A stretch of DNA of 64,000 nucleotides from Fratercula arctica (Eukaryota > Chordata > Aves > Charadriiformes > Alcidae), in NCBI GenBank assembly GCA_947846985.1, contig CANTUZ010000002.1, positions 155,243,889 to 155,307,888 on the forward strand, given 5' to 3'. The translations under genes were made by a program, and so were the position numbers. Below are positions 1 to 11,196 of the stretch, piece after piece. A model generated the notes under the pieces. That model was not told the DNA's origin, made no database searches, and was given only the letters and a program-made list of their open reading frames with translations. The stretch's first letter is position 1, and every line of letters begins with the position of its first letter.

Positions 1-225
1 GAGGGCACATCCCCTCACTGGCGTGGCTGGCGGGAGTCCGAGGTACTGCTGTCAGCATCCCAGTGGGGCTGTGCGGGAAACACCTGCGGTCCCCGACCCT
101 GGCTCCTTCCTCCCGTGTGGGACGCCGGGCTGGGGCGGCGCGGGATGCAGCGCGATGCTCAGCAGATGGGAAGGCAGGCACCAAGAACCCCGCGGCTGCT
201 GGCTGTGGCAGATGCGACGGATGTG
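1..225. other. CpG-dense block at the window edge
   Basis: I count 18 CpG dinucleotides in the first 220 bases, against near absence in most of the following kilobases. The block is also G+C rich and contains GCGGCGCGG and CCGCGG. This is how the flank of a CpG island looks. It is cut off by the start of the window, so the island core, a promoter or a first exon could lie to the left. No convincing coding frame is visible: the overlapping short frames match nothing I recognise. Confidence 0.5.
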
Positions 226-2398
226 AATATGCTGAATAGACTCATGCTCAGATTAATGATGGCTTCGGCTCAAGCAGGGTTTGCTTTCCTCAAAACAACA
301 GCCCTACAAAATTCTCCTACAGCGTCAGTGTTTTGGAGTGGCTCCTTCAATCACAGAAGTCCTGCAGTCACCCAAATATACTGAAGATGTCTAATCTACA
401 CCTTGGCTGATAAATTAAATAGTACCAGGGGATTTTCCCAAGCACTGGAACTTGTCTGCTCTGCTATATTTTTAGAAAGCTCCCCAGCGCAGCTCAGGAA
501 TTAGCATGGGTCAACCACCTCTCCCAGTAGGCAACCTTGAAGGGGTTACACTGTTTTGGAGAGCAGAAAAGCTTAGAAGCGTGGGTGCAGGCTGTTCCAA
601 ACTGGTTGGCCTCATTGCCAGGCAAGAGTCCTGGGCATGTTTAATTTACACTGCATGTAGCGAGGAGCCCTGGCAGGGTGTTGCTTGCAGGTGGGCATGG
701 GGAGGACCCCCACCACAGGGCTAATGGGGACTGGTCACTGTAACCCAGCCGCAGCAGGGCTTCCCCATCACTGACACACGGTCTCCCATTCTGCAGCCTC
801 TGGCTCAGGGTGGGACACCCCAAAAAGGGTACATTTACGTGCAAAGGCACAAAAGACCCTCGCTGCAGTGGTTTCAATCAGTGTCACTAAACGCACCTGA
901 CAGAGGGCCAGGCGCAGGGGCGGAATAAGCACATTTTTAATGAGGGAGCTAATGTGGGGCTCCATGCTGTGCTCCAGGGCAGCAGCAAGGGCATGAGGTC
1001 CGGCAGGTAAAGCCACCGCAAAGGAGTGTGCAGCTCGTCCTGGCGCCTATGGAAAGACAGGCTTTCTGCTGGTGTAAACCTTGCGGGAGTGCTGGGGGAT
1101 TAGCCATCCCCACTTGGGCAGGAGCCAAAGGTCGAACAATGACACCCAAGCCTGAATCACTTGTTTAGTTTTTGTGTCTGCTTTTGGAGGATTAGGGAGG
1201 ATTTGTCGCGGTGAGCGGCGCTGGTCTCTCCTGCACTGTCTGGATACGCACTGGCCAACCCAAACCGTCTGTCTCCAGCCTTTCAGGTCATTGCACAGCC
1301 CCAGCAGAGCAGCGCAGAGACTTTTCCCTGCGGGGCAATCCCTTGCGAGGGGCTGAGCCCACACTTGCCTTCGTTGTGAGTGGGAGCTGGGGGTGATGGG
1401 CCACCTCGTGGTGCTCTGCCCCTGCCCTCTCCCCCTTGCTGCCCTTCTCCTCCTCTCCCTGTTTCCTCATCCTCCCCTGGCAAGGCTGTGCTCCCAGTGT
1501 AGTAGCTGTCTGCGAGCAAACCAATGAAAGATTTTGTTTTTAATTAGTATTTGATACTAATTGACTTCAGTGAGGCTATTTTCACATCACAGCTGACCAA
1601 AGACAGAAGACGTTAAGTCTGTCTCCCTAATAAATCATTCCTCCTGCTTCCTGGGGCTGGAGATGAAGAGTGAATAGTCAGTGTATGCTGCATTGGCCTA
1701 ATTGTCTCCTAAAATATGCAGGCAACTCCCACAGCAGTCAACAGAAAGGCACGTGTGCATCTAAGGGGGCCTTGTGTTATTACCGATGCTCTCACACCAA
1801 GGGAGCCATTGTCGGCTTCCCCCTCCCTCCCCAGCCCTGGCAGGGAAGCCTCCACGTCTGCCAGCCAGGAGGATGAGCTGGAAGCAGATGAAGAGGAGGG
1901 GGTATCTCTTTAAAGTCAGACAAAAGAAGCCTCAGCCCTCCCCTCACCACCCCCAGTTGTAAAACAAAGGCTGGGAATAAATACTCTGTTTCTACCGACT
2001 GGCCAGGTTTGGAGAGAGAGATGCCAGCTAGGGATCTCTGACACAATTAAAAAATAAAAAGGCTTCTGTGGATAAATACTGGTTTGGCACTACAGCCTGA
2101 CAAATCCTTCCCTAATCCATGCAAAACCTCCCAAACCAGGCAGAGAAATGCCCAGGGAAACTTGACTGCTCTGAATTTGTCCGGCACCTTCACTGCGTGT
2201 AGCCCGACTCCACCAGGAGCTCCTGGTCACCTCCTCCGTAGCTCCAATTCCCAGAAGCCCAACTTTGTCCTCAAAATCCTGTCTGAACCAAGTGGCACAG
2301 CCCGCTGAGCCCTCTGCTCCTGCCACAGACATTGCCTGGCCTTGGCCGGTATAATTTTGACCAACAGGGAAGATTCGATCCCTTGTTAAATAGCAGAC
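226..2398. other. Non-coding stretch, no gene recognised
   Basis: This stretch of mixed composition has short open frames in all six frames and none resembles a known protein. It has no long repeat and no tRNA-like or snRNA-like segment. Bases around 1381-1480 are pyrimidine-rich, which explains the charged, glycine-rich minus-strand frames there. I see nothing else to annotate. Confidence 0.6.
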
Positions 2399-2465
2399 AT
2401 CATAGAAAAACAGGGCAGGGAGGGACTCCAAAGAGCTGTCTGGTCTCTCTCCATTGCCTCTGGTT
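2399..2465 (-). mobile_element. Possible old CR1 LINE 3' fragment
   Basis: The segment reads like the reverse complement of a CR1 3' end: a CATAGAA start, then a purine-rich AGGGAGGGACTCCAAAGAG core and a TCTGGTC segment, in the order found in the CR1 3' UTR. It is short and diverged, and no ORF2 frame can be followed beyond it. The call rests on pattern similarity only; chance resemblance is possible. Confidence 0.35.
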
Positions 2466-2989
2466 AGCATCAGAGAGAGCTACCCTGCTCCTGGCAGGGA
2501 TGTGCCCGGTCCCACCGAGGTGATGCCCCTTTTGAGCCGAGTGAACACCTTCCCTTTTGGCAGCTTGTGCAGCTGATGGGTTTCTCTCTGCTTTGTGATA
2601 AACGTATTTTTCATCTCTGAGTGCGTATGGTAATTAATAAAGGCTGAGGGCCAGATCCCCACCTGGCACAAGTTGGCAGAGCTCTGAGGAAGGCAGCGGA
2701 GCTCCGCCGGTTCGGATCAGACAGGAGCTCGACTGCACTCCTGAAATCCCTGCAAGTCCTTTCAGCCGGTGCCGTTCCAGGCTTTGCTCGTGCATCTGTG
2801 GGAATTGCTTAATCCAGGGTTGCCAAGGAGGAAGAGCATGTTAGGTGTTTAACAGCACGGCTGATGCGATGCTCCACCTTGGAGCAGGAACTGGATTAAG
2901 GCAGGGAAATCAAGGAGAACACTTCTTTTCCCAGTCTACCCGTTTACAATGGAAAAAATAAACCTCCTTATTAAAGAGACCAAGGTTAA

Positions 2990-3014
2990 ACACACTCACA
3001 CACAGACACACACA
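2990..3014. repeat. (CA)n-like microsatellite
   Basis: A short imperfect CA tract, interrupted by CTC and CAG, runs into an A run. It is a low-complexity repeat with no other function visible. Confidence 0.8.
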
Positions 3015-5864
3015 AAAAAGAAATATTAAAAGTACCTTTACATTTTCACAATGGTGAGGTTAGATTTCTTATTCTCTTATTTCACAACACTGCAAAGGAT
3101 CTTAAAGGGATTGATGGCTCTGCAAGGCAGAGGCTGTGCCTCTATTTTCTTTGGAAAGCACCTCGCTGGCTGTTGGTTCTTGCTACCAGAGAGAAATAAC
3201 AAAAAGCTGAAGGGATAAGACAAATATGCTTCTTCAAGAGTTTCTAATAAAACGATAACGTTGAGTGAGGCTGCCAGTACGTTCTGTGTCCAGATGCACT
3301 ACAGCAGAAGGGAAGAATTTAACAGGTTTTGAAAATGCCAATTGTCTGTTGCCAAAGATGCATATGATCCCACTGCCAGCAGGGTAGGCGGCAGGGATTA
3401 AGATGTCAGAGGAGACGTCATTCTACCTAGGCAACGTTGATTTCACTGAAGACGACAATGCAAAGACAGTCCTGTTTCCTGCAAGGAAGATTCCTATTTT
3501 CCTTGTGGTTAATTCTGAATTCTCCATTGTGGCAAGGCTACTTTTACAGAAGCTCTTTGTACTCCCTGGAATGTCTTTACGGTGACAGCAACCAGGATAT
3601 AGGGTGGAGGTACTTTTCCATCACGTTTGAGAGCATTTCCTGGTCCTTCGCTCTAACGTGGGAGGCTGGGACAGATACTAAAGTCATCGTGTTGCAGTGG
3701 GAACATAGCTCAAGGTCATCTCCAAAGCACGCGTCAAAAGAACAAATGGAGTCCAGGGCTGGTGTCCTCAGCATCCACCTGCCCCGAGCCTGTAAGCAGG
3801 AGGTCTATGTGGGAGTGGTGAAGCCCCTGCTGCCATCAGCTCCTGGCTGTGCTGCTGCAACCCAGGGAGCTGTAATTTGCCATGTTTTGTGGTTAGGGTC
3901 AAACCCAGCTTGCATTTTTGGCCTTCTGAAGTGTCTCCAGATGATCCAGCTGTTTTCTTCAGACTTTTTCTTCCACTTGTGGGTCTCCCTGGCACGTTTA
4001 GTAGAGACTGGGTGCAAGTTTGGATCCCTGGTCTGGTTGGCCCAGACTCCAGAGACCTTTTTGTAACCCCTACCCCAGTTCAGAGGTTTTAAGCATGTGT
4101 CTAAATCCCTCCTTATTGGAGCCGGCATTAACCACACGCTTAACCTGAAACATGTGATTAGAAACCATATTTCAGTGGGAGTTAAGCATATGCTTAAATT
4201 CTGCTCTATTCTAAATGGATACTTTCTTGAACTGGAGCCTACATTTTTTTTGTATGATCCATCTTTGCTCCTCTGCATACCTTTACTGCAAATTATTCTG
4301 CAATATACATATGGCTCAGTAAGTGTATTGCTCTGTGGCTTTTACACAAAAAGTCCAATTGATACATCACATACTTAACCTCTCGAACAAAGGAGTTAAC
4401 TTTACAGGATCAATTTACATGTAGGGGCCAAAGCTTTTGGATGGAAACTAGCTGTCATGTGGTGTGCAGTCGAAAGAGCAAACAGCTTATTCATTATGAT
4501 AGCATTGGATTCAGAAACAAAACACAGACGGCAGAAAGAGCCTGCCCAGATTTCCGAACGTATCGCCTGTCCCCACATCGAAGCATGTTTATTTAAACCC
4601 TCTCTCTGCACATGCAGTCAGTTGTTAGACTTAACTCCCGATCTCCTCATGTTAGGTGGTTCGACCTGGACCCTGCTGCTCACACTGTGGTCTCCATCAC
4701 GTATGGGCAGCTCCTACCAAAGCGAGCAGGAATTGCGCTTCTGTGTCAGCAGTACAGCTTTGACACCAGTGCTCAAATGGCAATCAAACACTGGGCTCGT
4801 TTGTCAGCGTGACGTGTTTGCGCAAGAGCACACTCCACTCATCGGATCCATAAACTCCCCAGGTTTGAGCGTGACTCTTTGAACGACCGTCCCATACTCT
4901 TCATATGGTTTCCTCACCCGCTCAGTTGTCCGCCTTTTTTTCCCCCCATTATTAATCATTCTCATCTCCAGGCACCCAGATGTGCTCATTTCACTTTCAA
5001 TGTAATGGATGCGCAGGCTATTAAGATGATGACTTAAGTCTGTTAGTGCTTGGCCATGCAAACTTAACCCCTGTCGGCAAATGCTCAGTCACAGAAATGG
5101 TCCCATTAATCTGTTACTGCTGTGTGCAAGTCCTTGCTCTGTAAAGCTCATGTGGGCTAATCCCGCAGGACATGATCCAAAATTTACTCAAGTGAGTGGG
5201 AGTTCTTCTGTTAATTTATTGGGCTTGGCACCAGTGTTTTAAGGAAGAAAAAGGCATTATAATAATGAATTCAACTGCTTTAGACAGACATTATTTATAA
5301 TGTAACATGGCATCATCAGTTGCCTCCAAATTTAATTCAGCAGGACACCTACAATTCTTTGCACGTCCACCTACGGTAGTATCAATCGGAAATACAAAAC
5401 CAGAAATAAAGTGACTTTAGTAGGTGATTTTCCCTCTTTCTTGAAGCTGGATTTAGGGAGATTTCTATCCATTTCCTTAAGCGTGTACCCACTTTTGTGT
5501 TATTGATTGGTACTGCTCTGTGGTGGTGCGTTGGATCAAACTTGGATATTAAGCCCCACATTTATGCCTGTACTGGAGTGTTGTCTGGAGTCACAGCCAC
5601 AGTCAGGCTGCAATAAGGAGGGAGTCACAGCCGGGTGAAACAAACACATCAGCAGCAGAGAGGGAGCGACAAAAATAGGGAAAACATGTTTTATATCAAA
5701 ACCAGCCATCTGGGCTTACTGCCTGTCCAGTGGAAATGGGCTGTAATGGGACAGTACGCGGTCTCCAGACTCCCTTACTAACTTTGGGGGAATTCAGGTC
5801 CCGTTGGGAATTCCCAGTTTAGACTCACAAGCTCAGCACAACCCACTGCACTGAGAAAAGTCAG

Positions 5865-5902
5865 CTTTGGACTCCCGAGTCCAAAGGGCTTGACTCCCGA
5901 GT
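5865..5902. repeat. Palindrome with a repeated core
   Basis: CTTTGGACTC (5865-5874) and GAGTCCAAAG (5877-5886) form a perfect 10-bp inverted repeat with a 2-bp spacer. Its core GACTCCCGAGT (5870-5880) recurs exactly at 5892-5902, 22 bp further on. The arrangement could be two related protein-binding sites or a small tandem duplication. No known element was recognised. Confidence 0.75.
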
Positions 5903-7559
5903 TGGGACCTTTGGCTACACCTAGGCTAGTGAGCTAAATAGGACCAGGGCACAGGTGGGAGACCCTCTCCATTAATTATTAATTAGCTCAATCCCTCAAA
6001 GGTTTTGGCCAGTCCCAACCAGCGTCACTCCAGGTGCTGTGCCACAGCACAGAGGACAGCAGGGGCCAGCAGGTAGCAAGGAGAATGCTGTTCTGGTTTG
6101 GATGTGCAGAGCTCCATGGGCTTGAACTGCATCACTTCTCTTGCCCTTAAGAATGTGCAAAGTGTCCTGGCTTGTTTTCTTTACCAATAAAGGTTTTTCC
6201 CTTGACCCAAACATTGTTTTTTACATCCAGGTTGTGTGACAACACTGCTTCTAACTGACACAGGGGGGTCTGGCTTGTTCATTCACCCACATCAGCAGGA
6301 GCATCCCTTAGCAAGGAGACAGACCAGGAGCGATGCGTTGCTCCCTTCGACCATGCCACCCTCCTACTTTCTGTGGTCATCGTCTGCCTACACAGTCAAA
6401 GCACTGGCACAGTTCCTGCTCATAAAACAGTCCACCGCTCAGACAGACAGTTTGCCCGGTAGCACAGACCCAGGTCAAGAAACAGGCTTTCTGCTTCAGC
6501 TTTGGAGGTGTAATGCAATAGGGAGGAATTAGCTGATTGGGTTCTGCTTCCGGTAACAGCGCTTGGGATCATCACTAACAGATGGAAACCAACTCAAGAT
6601 GCATCTATGCATTTCTCTTGAATGCCAGATGAATATTTATCCATATCTGTAGCTTGTTCTGTTTTGGGATTTTCCTCCCGCAGAACAAGAATCTCTGCAG
6701 TGATTTTGGCACAAAGCCTACATGTATCTTGCTCTGGGCCAAGTGATGAGCAGGGACATAAGTGTGCTCACACAGGCCAGTTCACAGTGTGCCTGACAGC
6801 GTCCTTGCTGCATGCTATGTCCAGAGAGCCTCTTTTCTTACAAGTGGGCCTAACTAGAGGAATTAGCCTTCCTCTCTTCCTGAAAAACCTCAGGAGGTAG
6901 GCACCTAACCCCCTTACACACCTTTGAAAATCCCAGCCATGGTACTCAACACCACCACTCGTAGCAGCATGAGAGGTGGTGAAGGGTCAGGTCTCCCAGG
7001 GCTGGGAAGTGCTACAGACATAGTCAAAAGCAAAATAATAGCTGCAGCTGTGCTAAAAGGCAGGGCGCAGAGAGACATGGGGCTCTGCATGGAGTGCAAC
7101 CTCGCTCTGCAGGCTTTGTAATGCCGCAGAAGGTAATGCGGGAGTGAAGCAGGAAACCACCTCTCAAAGCAAGTCTTTTGTGGCCAAGAATGGTTTGGAG
7201 AAGTGTTTTGGGTCTTGCGCAGGTGGGGATTTGCTGCAGCACTCTCATGCAGTTAACATTTGTAGGCAGGGGTGTCAGCTGTGTGTAGCGTGCAGCAAGT
7301 GGGGGCTGCTGTGTGTGCTCTGCAGCTGCCTACAACACTGTCCCGCAGCTTTAACAGCAGCATCGCCACCATCATCCTCCTCTGGATGGGTGTAACCTCG
7401 TGACTTGGTATTTCTGAGGGGTAACAGCTCGGGTACTGCCCCATCTCCATGTTCTTTGTCCTCTGCCCTACTCTGCTGGATACATCTTTGTCTGGCAAGG
7501 TCTACTGCATGTCAATGCAGAGAAATAAACAGAGCCCGAGTAGGCTGTTGTAGTTTCTG

Positions 7560-8060
7560 ATTTGCTTGCTGATATATTCAGAAATTATCGATGTGTTCTG
7601 AGCAGATCAACATGGCTTTAATGATTGGGATGAAAAGAAACAAACTCCAGTCATTAAGCGCTAATCACACATAGTCAGACCTGGCAATGTAATATCCATC
7701 TCACTGGCTGCAAAGAGATCACCAAATCAATTTTTTGCATTAACATTTTATTCCTTCCCATACTAGACATTTGTTCAGCTTGTTTATACTCACACCACAT
7801 GGCCACAAGCTGTGTAGTTAGTAATAAATGAGTGAATACATTTATCTTTGGGAACTTAGGCCAAGCCAAAAAGTTGATCGCTTGTTTTTCTAGGAGAATA
7901 ACACATGTGAGATTTACTCAGATAAATCCCATCAGCGGTAATGGGATTGCCTATGTTAATTGCCCACACAATAAATTCCGATAACAACAGCTAGGATTTT
8001 ACAGTATACAGCGGGTTTCTAGCATTCGATAACTGATGATCACAGCAATGCGGTGAAGAA
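7560..8060. promoter_or_regulatory. Candidate conserved non-coding element
   Basis: This A/T-leaning, repeat-free block is dense in words typical of vertebrate developmental enhancers: TAATGGGATT near 7940, TTAATTG near 7958, CATTAAGCGCTAATCAC near 7652, and GATA-like AGATAAATC, CGATAAC and TCGATAAC words. It has no coding frame. Conservation cannot be judged from one sequence, so this is inference from word content only. Confidence 0.25.
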
Positions 8061-9540
8061 CGGGGCCATTAAGTCTGTCTAAACAGAGGCGAGCCTGAGA
8101 GCCGGCTTCAGCCTGTTGGACACCAACTTCTAATGCAACTTCTGCTAATCTCCTTTGCACTCAGGCAGCGGGGTCATGGCCGGACTGCCACCTCCCTGCC
8201 CAAGCAGCCCCATACCTACCGGTATGAGGGTCCCTTCACAAATACACAAAAGGGCGAGTTTTTTAGCAGTTCCCACCTCCTCCTCCCAAACCATGGCCAT
8301 GCTTAAGCCCACCGACGAAGGCTGACTATGAAGCCATGAAAAGCCACTTCCAGGGGTGACAAAGAGTGTCCTGCTGCGATTGATGGAGCCTGCTAACCAT
8401 CTCCGCTTTCCATTTTTGCCTTGTTTTGCCGTGTATTTTGGGTCAATTCAGGACAGCTTGCGCATTTGGTGGGTGACAAATGTGCGCAGCCAGGTGTGTG
8501 GCATGTGTGTGCCCTGCCCTGTGGCAGTCTCCCTGCCTTGGTGAATGGGCGGATTTCAGCAATTTTGTGCGTAAAGTGCTGACAGACAGGCTGTGCTGCT
8601 GCTGCCCCTCCCCATTTCTCCTGTATTCACCGCAGCAGCTCCCAGGACCCTTTTCCCCTTCTTATCAGGCTCAGCTTCCTTGTTTACTCCTCTGGCCCCA
8701 TCCCGTGCAAAGGGTGACTGTATATGCACGGAGCAGAAGGAGTTCAGTGCATGTCAAACGCTGAAGCTTACGTAGCAAAGGGGTTATGCAATTTTCCCTA
8801 AGCTGCTTAAACCTTATGAGAACAAAACATTCCAGCAACTTTTTGGGAATAAAATCCTGTGATTGAGAGAGAGAGCACAACAAGCAGTTTGTGCACGCAG
8901 CCCCCATGTTGTCTCCAAACTGGTTGTTTCGCTGGAGCATGGTTGAACTGAGCCCTCCAGAGCCGGTGTGTCTTTAGAGGCACACATCTCTCCCCTTCTT
9001 GCAGCTTAGAACAGCTAATCTAAAATTTAATTTCCTGAAAGCCACCATTCTCACAAACATAGCCAGGGCGCCCACTCTACAATGAACCTATTTTTATCTC
9101 CAGCCTGAGTCAAATGAAGCTACTATTCTAAAATCTATAAGGGTAAGTGGATCCGATACTCACGTGGACACGCTGCCTTTCTGCTGGGAAGCTCTTACAC
9201 ACAGAAACGTTAACAGGATTTACAAAATCCATTTGTTTGCAAAACCAGCATCTCCGCGTGCATTCAGTGCATTCAGACTCGTGAGTGGCAGCAGGTGCCC
9301 GAGCTGCGGCTGGCTCGGGCGGCACACAGCCCGCCTAGTGCTGCTCCCCGATTCCTCCCGCTGACAAAGAGCACGTTTTCACTCCTGGGATCATGGTGAA
9401 AAGCTGATTCGAATTTGCCGAGTCAGGAAATTCGGAACTCAAATGACTTGAATGGGTGGATTCAGTCGGGAAATTTTGAAAGTCAGAGAAGAGCAATGAG
9501 ATGCAAAGCATTTCTGTTGGCGTTTCCAGAGCCCCTTATG

Positions 9541-9680
9541 GCAGAGGATCTTTAAGCTCCTTATAGATATTAATGAATTAAAGCTACAGCATTCCCGAGT
9601 GCTGGGTAATTTTATTATCCCCTCTGCTAAGAGGAAAACTGAAACACAGGGAAAGTGGCTGGCCTGCGGTTTGTCTGCTC
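9541..9680 (-). mobile_element. MIR/CORE-SINE-like remnant
   Basis: Read on the minus strand, this follows the MIR consensus order. On the plus strand it gives GATATTAATGAATTAAAG, then TTTATTATCCCC, then GAGGAAAACTGAAACACAGGGA, equivalent to the usual 'ttatccccattttacagatgaggaaactgaggcacagaga' segment. It is old and diverged, with no intact promoter boxes. MIR-type elements are ancestral to amniotes, so such a relic is expected at low density in birds. Confidence 0.6.
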
Positions 9681-10743
9681 AGTTGCCGGAGGAGGAGACT
9701 TCGGGATTTCAGCACAAACCACATGGCAGCAGTGTTAGAGGAAAAGCTGTTGCCTCCTTTGGGCAGCAGGGATGGTATCTAGTGAGTAGTTCTCCTTGAG
9801 GGCATAAATGCAACATATTCTGCCTTTGTGGTAGCACCAGAGGTCTTCTCTGCCCCCCTCACTGGGCTTCCCAAAGGATCTCAGTGGGAGAGTAAGTTTG
9901 CTCAATACAGACTCCTCAGAGAGGGAGTAAGGAGGGGGGGCCTCACATAAGGGACAGCTGGCATTTATTTGGACTTAGTTCTCGTATGGGATAAAAAGAG
10001 CCCTTGCCATGTATTCAGCACTCCAGAATCAACCAGGGAATTTATCTTTGCAAACACAAGTGTGAGAAGCTCAGGGCTGCCAAGGCTGTTTTGTTTTGCT
10101 GTTTTTCTCAACAGTCTTTTCTTTCCGCTCCATGTCTTTCCACCGATTTTTCTTTCATCCAGGTTGTTTTCATGTCAGAATTTGGATGGGTGTCCCATAC
10201 CAGCCCCAGCAAAGGGGAGGAAACCCCGTTGCTTCAAGAAATAAAATAATGAAAAATCTTCAGGTGTCAGAAGAATTAGGAAATTATGAAACCAGACCAA
10301 ATCTGACAAGTCTGGCAACATATTTCAGTTCCCCCAATTCTTTGGTGACTTTGGAAATGGAAATCTGGTGGCTGGCTTCATTCAGGGAATCACCAGACCT
10401 GGAGGTCAGTGGTCTCATGGACGAGCTGTATTGCAATGTATGCCAGCATGTGGGAATGGGAATTGTCCCCTCCTGTTTGACATCTGTACCTGAGCTTGTT
10501 CAGTGTCCTCCCTGCATTGCCACTGGGGAAACATCAGCCCTCTGAGCTCCGCTACTTCTGCTGCCTGCTTTAGAACGGGTGAATTATCACCACCAAGTGT
10601 CTGTTCCTCTTATTTCATTACTAGAAGAGACTCAGTGATGAGACAAGATGCACTTCTCTGTATTTTAGTTACCTTCATCTCTTCGGATGAATCCCACTCT
10701 TCCTGTCCTGGCTAAACCAGGGGCCAAATTTTAATTTACTGCC
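9681..10743. other. Non-coding stretch, no gene recognised
   Basis: Open frames on the plus strand (for example around 9969-10545) overlap one another in different registers and show no known domain. No repeat family was recognised between the MIR-like remnant and the LTR. Confidence 0.55.
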
Positions 10744-11004
10744 TGTCATGGTTTCAGCTAGGATGGAGTTAATTTTCTTGCTAGTGGCCTGTGTGAGGCT
10801 GTGTTTTGGATATGGTATCAGAGTGATGTCAATAGTGCACTGATGGTTTTGGTTGTTGCTGAGCAGTCAAGGCCTTTTCTGCTCCTCGTACCACCTCCCA
10901 GTGAGTAGGCTGGGGGTGCACAAGAATCTGGGAGGAGACACAGCTGGGGCAGCTGACCCCAACTGATCAAAGGGATATTCCATACCATATGATGTCTGCT
11001 CAGC

Positions 11005-11012
11005 ATATAAAG
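11005..11012 (+). promoter_or_regulatory. LTR TATA box
   Basis: ATATAAAG lies about 260 bp into the LTR, at the expected U3/R boundary position. Transcription would start about 25-30 bp downstream if the LTR still works. Activity cannot be told from sequence. Confidence 0.6.
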
Positions 11013-11190
11013 TTGGGGGAAGAAGAAGGAAGAGGGGGCAAATTCAGAGTTATGGTGTTTTTCTTCCCAAGCAACCATTATGCGTGATGGAGCACTGCTC
11101 TCCTGGAGATGGCTGAAGACCTGCCTGCTGAAGGGAAGCAATGAATGAATTCCTTGTTTTGCTTTGCTTGTGTGTGCCTTTGGTCTACCT

Positions 11191-11196
11191 ATTAAA
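11191..11196 (+). terminator. LTR polyadenylation signal (ATTAAA)
   Basis: ATTAAA sits in the conserved segment before CTGCCTTTATCTCAACCC, the place this LTR family uses for 3'-end formation. A T-rich stretch follows at 11218-11245. Confidence 0.6.

Larger units (their letters stand above)
2466..9540. other. Non-coding stretch, no gene recognised
   Basis: No frame here resembles a known protein. A (CA)-rich microsatellite lies at 2990-3014 and a palindrome pair at 5865-5902 (listed separately). A slowly varying A/T-rich part at 7560-8060 carries several homeodomain-like and GATA-like words. The remainder is unremarkable mixed sequence. Confidence 0.6.

Noticed and set aside
3370..3400. CTCF-like site (CCAGCAGGGTAGGCGGC)
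   Set aside because: Two extra bases interrupt the core compared with the CTCF consensus; too weak to list.
3437..4066. Plus-strand frame of 209 codons
   Set aside because: It is the longest frame outside the CR1 elements, but it has no recognisable domain or signal, overlaps equally long frames on the other strand, and shows no splice or polyadenylation context. Most likely chance.
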